The translations under genes and the position numbers were made by a program. A DNA stretch of 64,000 nt from Lacunisphaera sp. (GTDB lineage Bacteria; Verrucomicrobiota; Verrucomicrobiia; Opitutales; Opitutaceae). Shown here piece after piece: positions 51,447-60,864 of the stretch (positions are counted from its first letter, which is position 1; every line of letters begins with the position of its first letter). The stretch spans positions 1-64,000 of the forward strand of contig SIBQ01000008.1 in the NCBI GenBank assembly GCA_009695095.1. Direction: 5' to 3'. The notes below the pieces were generated by a model. That model did no database searches. It saw nothing but the letters and a program-made list of their open reading frames with translations, and was not told the origin of the DNA.

Positions 51447-52240
51447 GCCTGACCTACCGCGTAACCCTGGTCCAGCTCACGGCTGACGCCTCCGCCCTCG
51501 CCCCGTCCGGCGACAAGGTGGAGCTCGGCAATATATCCGCCGAGGAAATAATCCGTCTCGCGGACCACCTCCTGAGGGTCAATTTCTCGGCCAATCCCAA
51601 GGCCGAACCGGGCATCCTGGTGCATCGCGAGGGTAAGGGCTGGCGGATTGCCATGCACCAAGGCCGGCTGCGCATGCACAAGAGCATGTCGCTCTTCGAC
51701 GATTACTGGACCGTCGACGGCGCGGCGGGTCTGGCGGGGCTGCCCCCGCTCCACGGCAGGGGCGGCGCGAGCTCCAGCCCGGCGTCGCGAGCCCCGTTCG
51801 TGACCCGGCGTTTTCAAACTCTGCGGGCGGTGGCGGAGGCCGCCGGCCTGTTTATCGTCGCGCCTGTGCTCGTGGCCGTCGGCCTGCGGTTCGGCCTGCC
51901 GCAAAGAAGACTGAGCGATCTGCCGCCTGAGGTTACCATTGTGAGCTCGACGGCCGAACGTACCGAGGTGTTTGCCTCGATCGCCGGCAGCTATTCCACC
52001 GGCAAGACCCCAGGTAACCAGCTCGTGGTCATCTCCCCCAACGGGCAGGTGTCGCTCGGGGCCATCGGCAAGGACGGCATGCCCACGCCGCCGCGCATCC
52101 GGGAACAGGCCCGTGCCGGCCGCAACGGCAACATCGCCTGCCTCATCACCTCTTTCGGCATCATTGCCAACACGGCCCCGCCTGAAACCGTGAACGTGGG
52201 CCGGTTCCAGTATCGGCGCGCGACGCTGGCCGTGCAGTGA
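51443..52240 (+). CDS. Membrane protein of unknown function, coupled to the pseudopilin
   Basis: A 265-residue protein I do not recognise. ATG 51443 overlaps the pseudopilin stop (ATGA). An N-terminal domain (about 1-110, VEFGNIS-type, strand-rich) contains PGILVHREGKGWRIAMHQGR, followed by a short Ser/Ala-rich linker. A single hydrophobic helix lies at about 137-155 (GLFIVAPVLVAVGLRFGL), then a C-terminal domain of about 100 residues with GNQLVVISPNGQVSLGAIG. The layout suggests an inner-membrane protein with a cytoplasmic N-domain. It probably works with the pseudopilin; this is inferred from coupling alone. Confidence 0.7.
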   Translation: MSLTYRVTLVQLTADASALAPSGDKVELGNISAEEIIRLADHLLRVNFSANPKAEPGILVHREGKGWRIAMHQGRLRMHKSMSLFDDYWTVDGAAGLAGLPPLHGRGGASSSPASRAPFVTRRFQTLRAVAEAAGLFIVAPVLVAVGLRFGLPQRRLSDLPPEVTIVSSTAERTEVFASIAGSYSTGKTPGNQLVVISPNGQVSLGAIGKDGMPTPPRIREQARAGRNGNIACLITSFGIIANTAPPETVNVGRFQYRRATLAVQ

Positions 52241-52261
52241 TCGCGGCCCCGGCGGCCCGCC

Positions 52262-52702
52262 TTACACCAGCACCACCTGCCAGCCCAACGGCTGGTCTTT
52301 TTGTACCGTCAGCCAGGCGAAGCTGGCCCGCAACCCGCGCTTGGGCCCGGTGATGCAGCCGGGGTTGAGCCAGCGCACCCCATCTTTGTCGGTCTCGTCG
52401 CGTGGCGCATGCGTGTGCCCGTGCAGCACGACGGCGACTCCGGCCGGAGCCCGTCGCGGCGGAATGTGCGTGAGGAAAAATTGCCACCCCTCGCGCTCGA
52501 GCTGCAGCTCCCGCGGCCAGAAACTGTGCCACTCGTTGTTGCCAAGCACGACGTGGAGCGGCCGGCCCAGGTTTTCGAATTCCACCAGCGTGACCGGGTC
52601 ACACACATCACCGAGGTGCCAGATCTCGTCGGCGGCCTGCAACCGCTCGGGCAATTTCGGCGGAACCCGGTCGTGGGTGTCGGCGATGACCGCGATGCGC
52701 AT
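52262..52702 (-). CDS. YfcE/MJ0936-type metallophosphoesterase
   Basis: A 146-residue phosphodiesterase with the full calcineurin-like metal motif set: IADTHDRVP, IWHLGDVCDPVTL, LGNNEWHSFW, FLTHIPP, and VLHGHTHAPRDE. ATG 52702 is chosen because it overlaps the cstA stop in TGATG; a GTG one codon upstream is also in frame. The YfcE family cleaves phosphodiesters in vitro and its physiological role is unclear. Cotranscription with cstA is likely. Confidence 0.88.
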   Translation of the reverse strand: MRIAVIADTHDRVPPKLPERLQAADEIWHLGDVCDPVTLVEFENLGRPLHVVLGNNEWHSFWPRELQLEREGWQFFLTHIPPRRAPAGVAVVLHGHTHAPRDETDKDGVRWLNPGCITGPKRGLRASFAWLTVQKDQPLGWQVVLV

Positions 52703-54756
52703 CACTTGGCCGTGGCCGCGCCCGCCAGCGATACATGGGGCTCTTCATGGAGTTCCGCCTCGCGCCGGCCGGACAGCAACTGCACCCACACCCGGGCGCA
52801 GGCCAGCACGACCAGCACGACGAACACCAGAAATACGCCCGTGACGGCGGCGTTGACATGCGCATTGAAGATCTGGCGGCTTAGTGTCATCACCTCGGCC
52901 GGCGCGGCGGCCGGCAGCTTTTGTGCGAAGCTCGCGGCTTGGGCAAGAAAACCCAGCAGCGGGTTCGCACTGAAGATGAGCATGAGCCCCGCGGTCAGCG
53001 TCACGACCAGCAGCCACGCCAGCGGCAGCAGTGTGACCCACACGTAGCGCGCCCGGCCCATCTTCAGCAACACGGTGGTGCCCAGCGCGAGCGCGATGAC
53101 CGCGAGCAGCTGGTTGGCCACGCCGAAGATCGGCCAGAGCGAACGAATGCCGCCGAGCGGGTCGATCACCCCTTGGTAGAGAAACCAGCCCCACCCTCCG
53201 ACGAAGAGCAGCGTGGCGGCGAAATTGCCCGACGACGATTGCGTATTGCCCAACGGCTTCCACAGATAGCTGAGCAGATCCTGCATCAGGAAGCGCCCCA
53301 CCCGGGTGCCAGCGTCGATCGCCGTGAGAATGAATAGCGCCTCGAACATGATGGCGAAGTGATACCAGAGCGCCGTGGCCGTGCGCCCGCCGAACACCCC
53401 GGCGAACATTTGCGCCATGCCGAGTGCGAACGTCGGTGCGCCACCCGTGCGGCCGATCATCGTCTTCTCGCCCACGCTTGCGGCTAGGTTGGCCATCTGC
53501 GCCTCGGTCACCGGGAACCCGAGCGCGGTGACATTCGCCGTGACCGCGGCGGAGGTGCCCGTGAGGTTGACCGCAAAATATTCGCCGGGCTGCATCGAGC
53601 ACGCAGCGATGAGCGCCATGATGCCGACGCACATCTCCGTGATCATCGCGCCGTAGCCGACCACGCGGATGTGGCTCTCGCGCATCAGGAGCTTCGGCGT
53701 GGTGCCCGACGCGATGAGCGCATGGAAACCAGAGATGGCGGCGCACGCGATGGTGATGAAGCAGAACGGGAACACCGGCCCGGGTAGGATCGGGCCGTTT
53801 CCGTGGATGAACTGGGTCAGCGCGGGCATCTTCAGCACCGGCGCGAGCCAGATGATGGCCAGCCCGAGCAGCGCGACCGTGCCGATCTTCATGAAAGTGC
53901 TCAGGTAGTCGCGCGGCGCGAGTAGCAGCCACACCGGCAGCACGGCCGCGACCACGCCGTAGCCCATGAGCCACCACGCCAGCGCGGGCCGCGAGAGCGT
54001 CAACCACGACTCGAGCGCCGTGCCCGGCAGAAATTTTCCGCCCCAGACCGCCGCCAGCAGCGCGACGCCCCCGAACGCGCTAATCCAGCCCAGTCGCGTC
54101 GAGCTGTGCCCATTGTTGCGCATCATCAGACCCATGACAACCGCGATGGGCACGGTGGCTGCGATAGTGAACAAACCCCACGGGCTCTCGGCGAGTGCGT
54201 TGACCACCACGAGCGCGAGCACCGCCAGCAGGATGGTCATGATGGCGATGATGCTCACCATGGCGATGAGGCCGGCAAACGGGCCGACCTCGTCGCGCAC
54301 CATCCGGCCGAGTGACTTCCCGCGCCGGCGCACGGAGCAGAACATGATGACGCTGTCGTGCACGGCCCCGCCGAGGGTCGCGCCGACCAAAATCCAGATC
54401 ATGCCCGGCAGGAAACCAAATTGCGCCGCCAGCACCGGCCCGACCAGCGGGCCCGGCCCGGCGATGGCCGCAAAGTGGTGGCCGAAGACGACCCATTTGT
54501 TCGTCCGGACAAAATCCTTGCCGTCCTCATGCACCGTCGCCGGCGTTGCGCGGAGTTCGTCGAGCGTGAGCACCTTCGCCATGAGCCAGGCCGAATGGAA
54601 CCGATAGGCCACGGCGAAGACACAAACCGCCGCGACCACCATCCAGAGCGCGTTGACCGGCTCGCCCCGCGACCACGCCAGCGCGCCGAATGCGGCGATC
54701 CCAAGCACAACAACCGAAGTCCAAATGCCGGCACGGAGCCAAAACGGGAATTTCAT
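52702..54756 (-). CDS. cstA: Carbon starvation protein A, peptide/pyruvate transporter
   Basis: A 684-residue CstA family transporter with about 16 to 18 hydrophobic helices. Conserved segments are TNKWVVFGHHFAAIAGPGPL (the HHFAAIAGPGP signature), VGATLGGAVHDSVIMFCSVR, and FHALIASGTTPKLLMRESHI. CstA and its homologues (BtsT) take up peptides or pyruvate under carbon limitation. ATG 54756 (MKFPFWLRAG). The phosphoesterase gene downstream overlaps its stop by two bases. It shows the usual length for the long CstA form. Confidence 0.95.
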   Translation of the reverse strand: MKFPFWLRAGIWTSVVVLGIAAFGALAWSRGEPVNALWMVVAAVCVFAVAYRFHSAWLMAKVLTLDELRATPATVHEDGKDFVRTNKWVVFGHHFAAIAGPGPLVGPVLAAQFGFLPGMIWILVGATLGGAVHDSVIMFCSVRRRGKSLGRMVRDEVGPFAGLIAMVSIIAIMTILLAVLALVVVNALAESPWGLFTIAATVPIAVVMGLMMRNNGHSSTRLGWISAFGGVALLAAVWGGKFLPGTALESWLTLSRPALAWWLMGYGVVAAVLPVWLLLAPRDYLSTFMKIGTVALLGLAIIWLAPVLKMPALTQFIHGNGPILPGPVFPFCFITIACAAISGFHALIASGTTPKLLMRESHIRVVGYGAMITEMCVGIMALIAACSMQPGEYFAVNLTGTSAAVTANVTALGFPVTEAQMANLAASVGEKTMIGRTGGAPTFALGMAQMFAGVFGGRTATALWYHFAIMFEALFILTAIDAGTRVGRFLMQDLLSYLWKPLGNTQSSSGNFAATLLFVGGWGWFLYQGVIDPLGGIRSLWPIFGVANQLLAVIALALGTTVLLKMGRARYVWVTLLPLAWLLVVTLTAGLMLIFSANPLLGFLAQAASFAQKLPAAAPAEVMTLSRQIFNAHVNAAVTGVFLVFVVLVVLACARVWVQLLSGRREAELHEEPHVSLAGAATAK

Positions 54757-54852
54757 GGGGGTAACTCATTCCTTGCCTAACGCTGGCCATCGTCCGCTCC
54801 AAGCGCGAAATCATTTTCGTTAAACCACCTTCAACCCGCGGAATTTTGACCA

Positions 54853-55188
54853 CTACACCCCGCGTCGCCCGGTCTTGCGGGGCCGACCCGGGAATTTCAC
54901 CACCAACTCGTTCGGATGCTCCCGGTGCCACTCGTGTGTCGTCCGCGGCCTGCAGGTGCCGCGTCTCCGGCGCGCGTCCCGGGTTGCCCACTGTGCCGCC
55001 GCCTGCTCCGCAAATTGCCGCGCGTCCGCGGCAGTCGGCAGCCGATCGCCGCCGCCCTGCGGGAACTGTAGGCCGGAAACCTCCGGCGGCTCGGGCGGTC
55101 AGGCTGGGCCGGGCGCGCAAGGCATGCGCAGCACCGGCCAAGCGATGCGAGGCGGCGGCCAGGACCCGCTACCCTCGGAGCATGACAT
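54853..55188 (-). pseudogene. Possible decayed ORF with in-frame TGA
   Basis: From ATG 55188 the frame reads MSCSEGSGSWPPPRIAW, meets TGA at 55101, then runs on for 81 codons to TAG 54853. The last part, ARQFAEQAAAQWATRDARRR and EWHREHPNELVVKFPGRPRK, looks like real protein (helical then a basic GRPRK tail). There is no alternative start after the TGA. It may be a lost small gene, or a chance frame in GC-rich DNA. The remainder of 54757-55250 shows nothing else. Confidence 0.25.
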
Positions 55189-55250
55189 CCGTTCAACCCT
55201 TGCCCCCGCTGGGGCAATCTGCCGGGAATGAGTCGCTCAACCGCCCGATC

Positions 55251-56639
55251 ATGAGTTTCCCTCCCTCATCCCAACAAATCGCCGTCCTCGGTGGTGGCAT
55301 CACCGGACTGACCGCGGCGTGGCATTTGCAACACGCCGGGTTTGTCCCCGTGGTGTTTGAAATATCGGCCCGGATCGGCGGAGCGATCGGTGCCTTACGG
55401 CGCGACGGCTGGCTGCACGAGCTCGGACCCAATTCTCTGCTCGAAGGCTCCCCGGAAGTCACGGCCCTTATTGACGAAATCGGCCTGGGTCCGCGCCGGC
55501 TTTACGCCGCGCCGGCGGCGAAGCGGCGCTACATCGTGCGCGCCGGCCGGCCCGTGGAGATGCCCACGTCACCTTTCGCGTTCATCACCACGCCACTGTT
55601 CTCGTGGCGGACGAAACTGGGTCTGCTCGGTGAACCGTGGCGGCCGCGCGGCGTGGCGGACCGGGATGAAAGCGTGGCGGACTTCGTGTTGCGCCGGCTC
55701 GGCCGCGAGTTTCTCGACTATGCCATCAACCCGTTTGTTGGCGGCGTCTATGCCGGCGACCCCACTTTGCTGTCGGTGCGGCACGCGTTTCCGAAATTGC
55801 ACGCCCTGGAGCAGGAGCATGGTTCGCTCATCCGGGGGGCGATCAAACGGCGCAACACGAGCGGCGGACCGGCGGGCCGGATGTTTTCCTTTCCCGAGGG
55901 ACTGGGTGAACTGCCCGCCGCACTGGCCCAGGCCCTCGGTCCGGCCCTGCGCCTGCGCCACGCCGTGCGGCAAGTGCGGCGCACCTCCGCAGGCTGGGCG
56001 GTCGAGTTCGAAACCGGCACCGGGCACACGGTTGAATCCTTTACCGCCGTCGTCTGCGCGCTGCCGGCCGATGCACTGGCGGCACTGGCGTTCGCAAACG
56101 TGCCGGGGGCGGAGGGACTCCGGTCGCTGAGCAAGATCAAACACCCGCCGGTCTGCTCGGTTTTCACAGGCTACCGGCGCGCGGATGTGCGCCACCCGCT
56201 CGACGGCTTCGGCATGCTGGTCCCGCAGATCGAGGAACGCCCGCTGCTCGGCACGCTGTTCTCCAGCACGCTGTTTCCGGAGCGGGCGCCGGCCGGCTGC
56301 GTCGGGCTCACTTCCTTCGTTGGCGGCATGCGCCAGCCGGAACTGGCCCGGCTCGACGACGAGCATCTGCTGCGTCTGGTGCACACGGAGCTGGGCCGGC
56401 TGCTGGGTGTACACGGGGAACCGGTTTTCACGCACGTGCAGCGCTGGCCGCGGGCCATCCCCCAATACACCCTCGGCTACCATCGTTTCAAGGATGCGAT
56501 GGCCGCGGTGGAGGCCTCCGCTCCGGGGTTGTTCTTCGGCGGCAACTGCCGCGACGGCATCTCCCTGGCGAATTGCATTGCGGCCGGCGGCCGGCTCGCC
56601 GCCGAGGCCGGCGCCCAAGTGCGCGGCACGGCGCGCTAA
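55251..56639 (+). CDS. hemG: Protoporphyrinogen oxidase (HemG/HemY type)
   Basis: A 462-residue FAD enzyme of heme synthesis that oxidises protoporphyrinogen or coproporphyrinogen III. IAVLGGGITGLTAAWHLQ (dinucleotide binding) and FEISARIGGAIGALRRDGWL open the protein. HELGPNSLLEGSPEV, NPFVGGVYAGDPTLLSVRHA, and the C-terminal GLFFGGNCRDGISLANCIAA are typical of the HemY group. ATG 55251 (MSFPPSSQQ) is preferred over open frame to 54846, which is low-complexity. IS remnants follow after 44 bases. Confidence 0.9.
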   Translation: MSFPPSSQQIAVLGGGITGLTAAWHLQHAGFVPVVFEISARIGGAIGALRRDGWLHELGPNSLLEGSPEVTALIDEIGLGPRRLYAAPAAKRRYIVRAGRPVEMPTSPFAFITTPLFSWRTKLGLLGEPWRPRGVADRDESVADFVLRRLGREFLDYAINPFVGGVYAGDPTLLSVRHAFPKLHALEQEHGSLIRGAIKRRNTSGGPAGRMFSFPEGLGELPAALAQALGPALRLRHAVRQVRRTSAGWAVEFETGTGHTVESFTAVVCALPADALAALAFANVPGAEGLRSLSKIKHPPVCSVFTGYRRADVRHPLDGFGMLVPQIEERPLLGTLFSSTLFPERAPAGCVGLTSFVGGMRQPELARLDDEHLLRLVHTELGRLLGVHGEPVFTHVQRWPRAIPQYTLGYHRFKDAMAAVEASAPGLFFGGNCRDGISLANCIAAGGRLAAEAGAQVRGTAR

Positions 56640-56683
56640 ATGGTGCGCGAGTGTTGCTGCGCGACGCTGGTGCCCGTGTGCGG

Positions 56684-56962
56684 TGATCCCCCGAAAACTA
56701 GGCCACTTGTCATGTTAGTCTGCGGCCCTTAAAAGGGACCCAGACTATGAAAGGCAAAAGACACACGACAGAACAGAAGATCCGCATTTTGCGGGAAGCC
56801 GATGGCGGCAAGAGCATCGTGGAAGTGAGCCAGGAGCATAATATATCCGAGGTTACCTTCCACCGTTGGAAGCGGCAGTTCGGACAACTCGACGTGAACG
56901 AGGCCAAGCGGATGAAGGAATTGGAGCGGGAGAACGCGGAGCTGAAGAAGATGCTGTTGACC
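56684..56962 (+). mobile_element. IS3-type remnant 1: left end and truncated orfA
   Basis: The left end begins TGATCCCCCGAAAACTAGGC near 56684. ATG 56747 opens orfA: KHTTEQ-like start (KGKRHTTEQKIRILREADGG), a helix-turn-helix (HNISEVTFHRWKRQFG) and a leucine-zipper start (ERENAELKKML). It is cut after 70 residues at the TGA created by remnant 2, at 56963. No orfB (DDE transposase) is present, so the element cannot move. Confidence 0.85.
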
Positions 56963-57185
56963 TGACCCCGAATTTTTGAGCCGCCTTCGGTGTTAGTCTG
57001 GGCCAACAAAGAGGACCCAGACCATGAAAGGTAAAAAGCACACGACCGAGGATAAGGTCCGCATTTTGCGGGCCGCCGATGGTGGCAAGAGCATCGTGGA
57101 GATTTGCAAAGAGAAGAACATCTCGGAGCAGACTTTCCACCGTTGGAAGCGAGTTCCTCACGAAGTCGGCGCTGATGGTTGCTGA
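56963..57185 (+). mobile_element. IS3-type remnant 2: left end and truncated orfA
   Basis: A second left end, TGACCCCGAATTTTTGAGCC, begins exactly where remnant 1 is cut. Its orfA starts at ATG 57024 (KGKKHTTEDKVRILRAADGG), about 80 percent identical to the first by eye, and ends after HRWKR in unrelated sequence (VPHEVGADGC) at TGA 57183. Both copies have similar leaders (TGTTAGTCTG...GGGACCCAGAC). One related IS therefore inserted into another, and both then lost their right parts. Confidence 0.8.
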
Positions 57186-57504
57186 GAAGGTTGGGAAGTG
57201 ATGGGTGGCGTGCCTTCTGCGCTATAGAAAGTCGGGCGCGTCCTGACCCCACCCACCTCCATCCACCCAACATGTCAAAACTGGGGTCGGGGTGGCGTAT
57301 ATATGGCCTTGAACGGCCAGCGGAGTGATTGGCGTCGGGCGTGAGAGCTGGCCAGCCGCCCCACTGGATAGCAGCCACATTTGGGCTAGCTGGGGCGGGA
57401 GTGCATCAAAGGTCCGGCGTTTCCGCTCGCGGCCTTGGACATCGGTGGACATTGGTGGGCTGTGCGCAAAACTGTGAGCAAAATACCTCAAACTTTCGCG
57501 GTAG
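57186..57504. other. Spacer between IS remnants and tRNA-Glu
   Basis: No recognisable gene. A minus-strand frame (57222-57491, 89 codons) lacks protein character. There is a short tandem duplication at about 57437-57460 (GGACATCGGTG then GACATTGGTGG). The location beside a tRNA gene and IS scars suggests a scar of integration or excision, but no tRNA-end duplication is visible. Confidence 0.3.
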
Positions 57505-57546
57505 CCAAAAAGGAAACCCGCATCTCATTCGAGTTGCGGGCTTTTC
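57505..57546 (-). terminator. Terminator downstream of tRNA-Glu
   Basis: CCCGCA (57517-57522) and TGCGGG (57535-57540) form a stem. On the minus strand, reading away from the tRNA, the stem is followed by TTTCCTTTTT. On the plus strand a shorter CTTTTC follows. It lies within 40 bases of the tRNA 3' end. Confidence 0.65.
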
Positions 57547-57554
57547 TAAGTTGG

Positions 57555-57628
57555 CGTCCCCACGGGGATTCGAACCCCGGTTCTCACCGTGAAAGGGTGG
57601 TGTCCTGACCGGGCTAGACGATGGGGAC
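57555..57628 (-). tRNA. tRNA-Glu (anticodon TTC)
   Basis: Read on the minus strand, the acceptor stem GTCCCCA pairs with TGGGGAC, with G discriminator and an encoded CCA at 57552-57554. The anticodon loop is CTTTCAC (anticodon TTC) on stem CACC/GGTG. The T arm is CGGGG-TTCGAAT-CCCCG. The D arm is GTCTAGCCCGGTCAGGAC. All elements are intact. Confidence 0.97.
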
Positions 57629-57645
57629 CCAGCGCGGAGTCGGGC

Positions 57646-57673
57646 AAGCTACGGCCTGAGTCCGACCGCGCAA
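57646..57673 (-). promoter_or_regulatory. Putative promoter of tRNA-Glu
   Basis: On the minus strand TTGCGC, 16 bases, TAGCTT, then 17 bases to the tRNA 5' end. Spacing and position fit a sigma-70-type tRNA promoter. The match is modest. Confidence 0.4.
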
Positions 57674-57918
57674 GGATTTTCTCGGCCACCCAATCAGCTG
57701 AAAGAGACCGGGCTTCCTTGCTTTCAGAGACTTGCCTTCCCCGCTGCCTCGACTTGAGAGTATTGCATAAATTATTTGGCGTCGGCCAGGAATGCTCGCA
57801 CGGTGAATCCTCTCCGCCCCATGGCAAATAATGCGCAGCTTCTGCCAAGAAACACCAAGGCTTCGCTATTGAATTGAATCCTGCCGCCGGTAGCGTAAAT
57901 TTCTTTCAGTTCCCACGC
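57674..57918. other. Leader region of the nuo operon
   Basis: This stretch separates the divergent tRNA-Glu and nuo operon. It contains an AT-rich core, GAGAGTATTGCATAAATTAT (about 57755-57774), probably including the nuo promoter. I cannot assign exact boxes. ATG 57919 of nuoA is preceded by a TTTCTTTCAG-like region without a clear Shine-Dalgarno sequence. Confidence 0.35.
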
Positions 57919-58290
57919 ATGCATGACCACCCCTACGCCTTCCTCGCCCTGTTCCTGGGAGTGGCGATCGCGTTTCCGCTGATCATGCTCGGGGTGGCGT
58001 GGCTCTGGGTGAAAATCTTCCAGCCGGCCAAGCCGGGGGCGCGGAAAAACGCCACCTATGAGTGCGGGCTGGCCTCCACCGGCGACCCGTGGATCCAGTT
58101 CAAAGCCCACTACTATCTCTATGCGATCCTGTTCCTGATCTTCGATGTCGAGGTGCTGTTCCTGCTGCCCTTTGCCGTCGCCTTCACCAGTTTGTCCGCC
58201 GGCGCGCTGTTTGCCATGCTGGTCTTCATCCTCCTGCTCGCCGAGGGCCTCGTCTGGTCCTGGCACCGCGGCTACCTTGAATGGAAATGA
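57919..58290 (+). CDS. nuoA: NADH-quinone oxidoreductase subunit A
   Basis: A 123-residue membrane subunit of complex I with three helices. The family segment [20 protein letters not shown], with the conserved YECG Cys, lies between helices one and two, followed by [20 protein letters not shown] (the FDVE acidic motif). ATG 57919 (MHDHPYAF); an in-frame ATG exists 15 codons upstream, but hydrophobic homology starts here. First gene of the nuo operon and overlaps nuoB. Confidence 0.95.
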   Translation: MHDHPYAFLALFLGVAIAFPLIMLGVAWLWVKIFQPAKPGARKNATYECGLASTGDPWIQFKAHYYLYAILFLIFDVEVLFLLPFAVAFTSLSAGALFAMLVFILLLAEGLVWSWHRGYLEWK

Positions 58291-58949
58291 GCGATCCCGC
58301 CGTCACGCCCGCTCCCTTCCCCGCCGCCGGCAACATTACGGATGCCGAGCGGGAGGAGCTCCGCCGGCATGGCATTTTGCTGACGAGCCTGGAGGAGCTC
58401 TACAACTGGGGCCGCAGTAATTCCATCTGGCCGCTCCAGTTCGGCCTCGCCTGCTGCGCCATCGAGATGATCGCTGCCGCCACGGCCCGCTTCGACATCG
58501 CGCGCTTTGGCGCCGAGATTTTCCGCCCATCACCCCGCCAGGCCGACCTCATGATCGTCTCCGGCACGGTCACCAAGAAGATGGCCCCGCAGGTCGTCCG
58601 CCTCTGGAACCAGATGCCCGAGCCGAAATACTGCATCGCCATGGGCGCCTGTGCGATTTCTGGCGGCCCCTTCAAGCAGGGCTACAACGTCCTCAAGGGC
58701 ATTGATCGTTTCATCCCCGTCGACATCTACATCCCCGGCTGCCCGCCGCGCCCCGAGGCTCTGCTCCACGGCCTGATCCAGCTTCAGGCGCAGATCAAGG
58801 GTGAGAAACTCACCGGGCCCGATGCCGCGCGTCACACCCGCCCGGAGGAGCCGAGTGAATTTCCCGTGCCCGAATACGGCGCGCACGACCTCGAGCCGCC
58901 GCACAACCCTGATGTCTGGTCGCCACCCGCTGCTCTGGACAAGCCGTAG
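58287..58949 (+). CDS. nuoB: NADH-quinone oxidoreductase subunit B
   Basis: A 220-residue subunit carrying the N2 iron-sulfur cluster. All four ligands are visible: the tandem Cys in [11 protein letters not shown], Cys in [12 protein letters not shown], and Cys in [15 protein letters not shown] 58287 overlaps the nuoA stop in ATGA; an ATG two codons upstream is equally in frame. The C-terminal 40 residues ([20 protein letters not shown]) form a Pro-rich tail longer than usual. Second gene of the operon. Confidence 0.95.
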   Translation: MSDPAVTPAPFPAAGNITDAEREELRRHGILLTSLEELYNWGRSNSIWPLQFGLACCAIEMIAAATARFDIARFGAEIFRPSPRQADLMIVSGTVTKKMAPQVVRLWNQMPEPKYCIAMGACAISGGPFKQGYNVLKGIDRFIPVDIYIPGCPPRPEALLHGLIQLQAQIKGEKLTGPDAARHTRPEEPSEFPVPEYGAHDLEPPHNPDVWSPPAALDKP

Positions 58950-58998
58950 CCAGCATCCTCCCCTTCACTTCACTTTCACTCACTCCACCCCCACTCTT

Positions 58999-59661
58999 TT
59001 GGAAACTGCCGAACAGATCCGCGACCGTCTTGTCACCCGTTTCCCCGCGGCGCAGATCGTGCTCGTGCCGAATCCGGGCCCGGCCGCCGAGCACTCGCTG
59101 CTCCTCGACGCCACCCACGCCCCCGATATCGCCCGCTTCCTGCGCGACGATCCCGTTCTCCGCCTGGATTATTGCTCGAATGTCACCGGCGTGGACTGGC
59201 CGGACAAGGATATCACCGGCATCACGAAGACCAGCGTGCCCGATCCCGCCGGCGGCCCACCGAAGATCGTCGAGCAAAAGACCGTGCGCCGGCAGCCGGG
59301 CTGCCTCGAGGCCGTCTATCACCTTTACTCGATGGCGTTGAAACACGGACCGGTCATCCTCCGGCTCTGCACGGCCAACCGCATCGACGCGGTCACCTTG
59401 CCCTCGCTCACCCCGGTCTGGCGTGCGTGCGATTTCCAGGAACGCGAGATTTTCGATCTTTACGGGATTGTTTTCGAACACCATCCCGACCTGCGCCGCC
59501 TGCTCATGTGGGACGAGTTTAAGGATCACCCGATGCGCAAGGACTACGTCGAACCCGACGATTATGAGTGGGAGCCCACCGCGCACGGCGCGGTACTCGA
59601 GCGCGCCAAGGCCCATCTGACGCCCGCCACCACTGCGATCAAGGAAGGCCCCAAGCCATGA
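58999..59661 (+). CDS. nuoC: NADH-quinone oxidoreductase subunit C
   Basis: A 220-residue hydrophilic 30-kDa-type subunit. Conserved parts are [35 protein letters not shown], and [20 protein letters not shown], then [19 protein letters not shown], the family signature. A segment around 80-110 ([17 protein letters not shown]) is a loop insertion relative to E. coli-type proteins. It starts at TTG 58999 ([10 protein letters not shown]), 49 bases after nuoB, lacking a better start. Its TGA overlaps the nuoD ATG. Confidence 0.9.
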   Translation: METAEQIRDRLVTRFPAAQIVLVPNPGPAAEHSLLLDATHAPDIARFLRDDPVLRLDYCSNVTGVDWPDKDITGITKTSVPDPAGGPPKIVEQKTVRRQPGCLEAVYHLYSMALKHGPVILRLCTANRIDAVTLPSLTPVWRACDFQEREIFDLYGIVFEHHPDLRRLLMWDEFKDHPMRKDYVEPDDYEWEPTAHGAVLERAKAHLTPATTAIKEGPKP

Positions 59662-60860
59662 GCACCTCTCAGGTTTCAGGTTTCAATACTCAGGTTTCAG
59701 CCCCGGGGCCGTTCGGCGGCCCGGCCGGTCCCACTGTCCGAGCGGTCCACGATCAGTTCCACGGCGATCTGCTCGAAGTCTCGATGGGGCCGCAGCACCC
59801 GTCGACCCACGGAGTGTTCCGCATGGTGGTGACGCTCGACGGCGAACAGATTGTCAAACTCAAGCCCGTTTTCGGCTACCTGCACCGCAACCACGAGAAG
59901 ATCGCCGAGAACACGAGTTACCTCGGGTCGATGCCCTACACCGACCGGCTCGACTACCTCTGCTCGATGTCCACCAACTGGGCCTACGCGCTGGCGGTGG
60001 AAAAGCTCGACGGCCAGCCCGTCCCCGACCGCGCCCAGTATTTGCGTATCATCATGGCCGAGCTGACGCGCCTGCTGAACCACTCCTGCCTGGTCGGCTT
60101 CCTCTTCAACGACCTTGGTACCTCGTTCACCCCGCTGCTCTATGCCTTCCGCGAGCGCGAAAAAATCCTCGATCTCTTCGAGTCACTCAGCGGCTCGCGC
60201 ATGATGTGCAACTACCAGCGCTTCGGCGGCTGCCGGGTCGATCCCTCCCCCGAGTGGCTCGAAGCCGCCCGCCGGCTCGCCGAAAACTACCCCCGTTTCC
60301 TCGACGAGTATGAGGCGATGCTCACGGGCAACGAGATCATGCTCGCCCGCACCCAGGGGATCGGCCGGCTCAACTCCACGCACGCCATCAACGCCGGCCT
60401 CACCGGCCCCGTGCTCCGCGCCAGCGGCGTCGATTACGACGTCCGCAAGATCGACGGCTACGGCGTCTACCCGCGCTTCGATTTCCGCGTGCCGCTCGGC
60501 GCGCACGGCGACACCTACGACCGCTACATGATGCGCATTTTGGAAATGCGCGAGTCGGTGAAAATTCTTTCGCAGGCTTTCCGCGATCTCCCCGCCGGCC
60601 CCATCATGGACCCGAAGGCGAAGCTCCGCGGCTTCCGCCCCAAGGCCGGCGAGGCCTACGGTCGCATCGAGAGCCCGAAAGGCGAACTCGGCTTTTATCT
60701 CATCAGCGACGGCAGTCCCAATCCCTACCGCTACCGGGTCCGCCCGCCCTCTCTCATCAATCTCACCCTGCTCGAGGAGATGTGTCTCGGCCACACCGTG
60801 GCCGACGCCGTCGTCATCCTCGGCAGCATCGACATCGTCCTCGGCGAAGTGGACCGCTAA
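59658..60860 (+). CDS. nuoD: NADH-quinone oxidoreductase subunit D
   Basis: A 400-residue 49-kDa subunit of complex I forming the quinone site with NuoB. It has [17 protein letters not shown], the [20 protein letters not shown] segment, and the C-terminal [20 protein letters not shown] ending in [15 protein letters not shown] 59658 overlaps the nuoC stop. The first 35 residues ([14 protein letters not shown]) are not conserved in the family and are encoded largely by a dispersed CAGGTTTCAGG repeat. The rest is full length. Confidence 0.95.
   Translation: MSTSQVSGFNTQVSAPGPFGGPAGPTVRAVHDQFHGDLLEVSMGPQHPSTHGVFRMVVTLDGEQIVKLKPVFGYLHRNHEKIAENTSYLGSMPYTDRLDYLCSMSTNWAYALAVEKLDGQPVPDRAQYLRIIMAELTRLLNHSCLVGFLFNDLGTSFTPLLYAFREREKILDLFESLSGSRMMCNYQRFGGCRVDPSPEWLEAARRLAENYPRFLDEYEAMLTGNEIMLARTQGIGRLNSTHAINAGLTGPVLRASGVDYDVRKIDGYGVYPRFDFRVPLGAHGDTYDRYMMRILEMRESVKILSQAFRDLPAGPIMDPKAKLRGFRPKAGEAYGRIESPKGELGFYLISDGSPNPYRYRVRPPSLINLTLLEEMCLGHTVADAVVILGSIDIVLGEVDR
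59668..59700. repeat. CAGGTTTCAGG-type repeat in the 5' end of nuoD
   Basis: CTCAGGTTTCAGGTTTCA, then TACTCAGGTTTCAG, so the unit CTCAGGTTTCAG occurs twice. The same core is in dsbD at 9164-9183. Here it codes for [11 protein letters not shown] in the non-conserved NuoD N-terminus. Confidence 0.55.
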
Positions 60861-60864
60861 CCCC

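Noticed and set aside
57222-57491. Minus-strand 89-codon frame beside tRNA-Glu as an integrase tail
   Set aside because: No tyrosine-recombinase motifs (R-H-R-Y) are visible, and composition is not protein-like.
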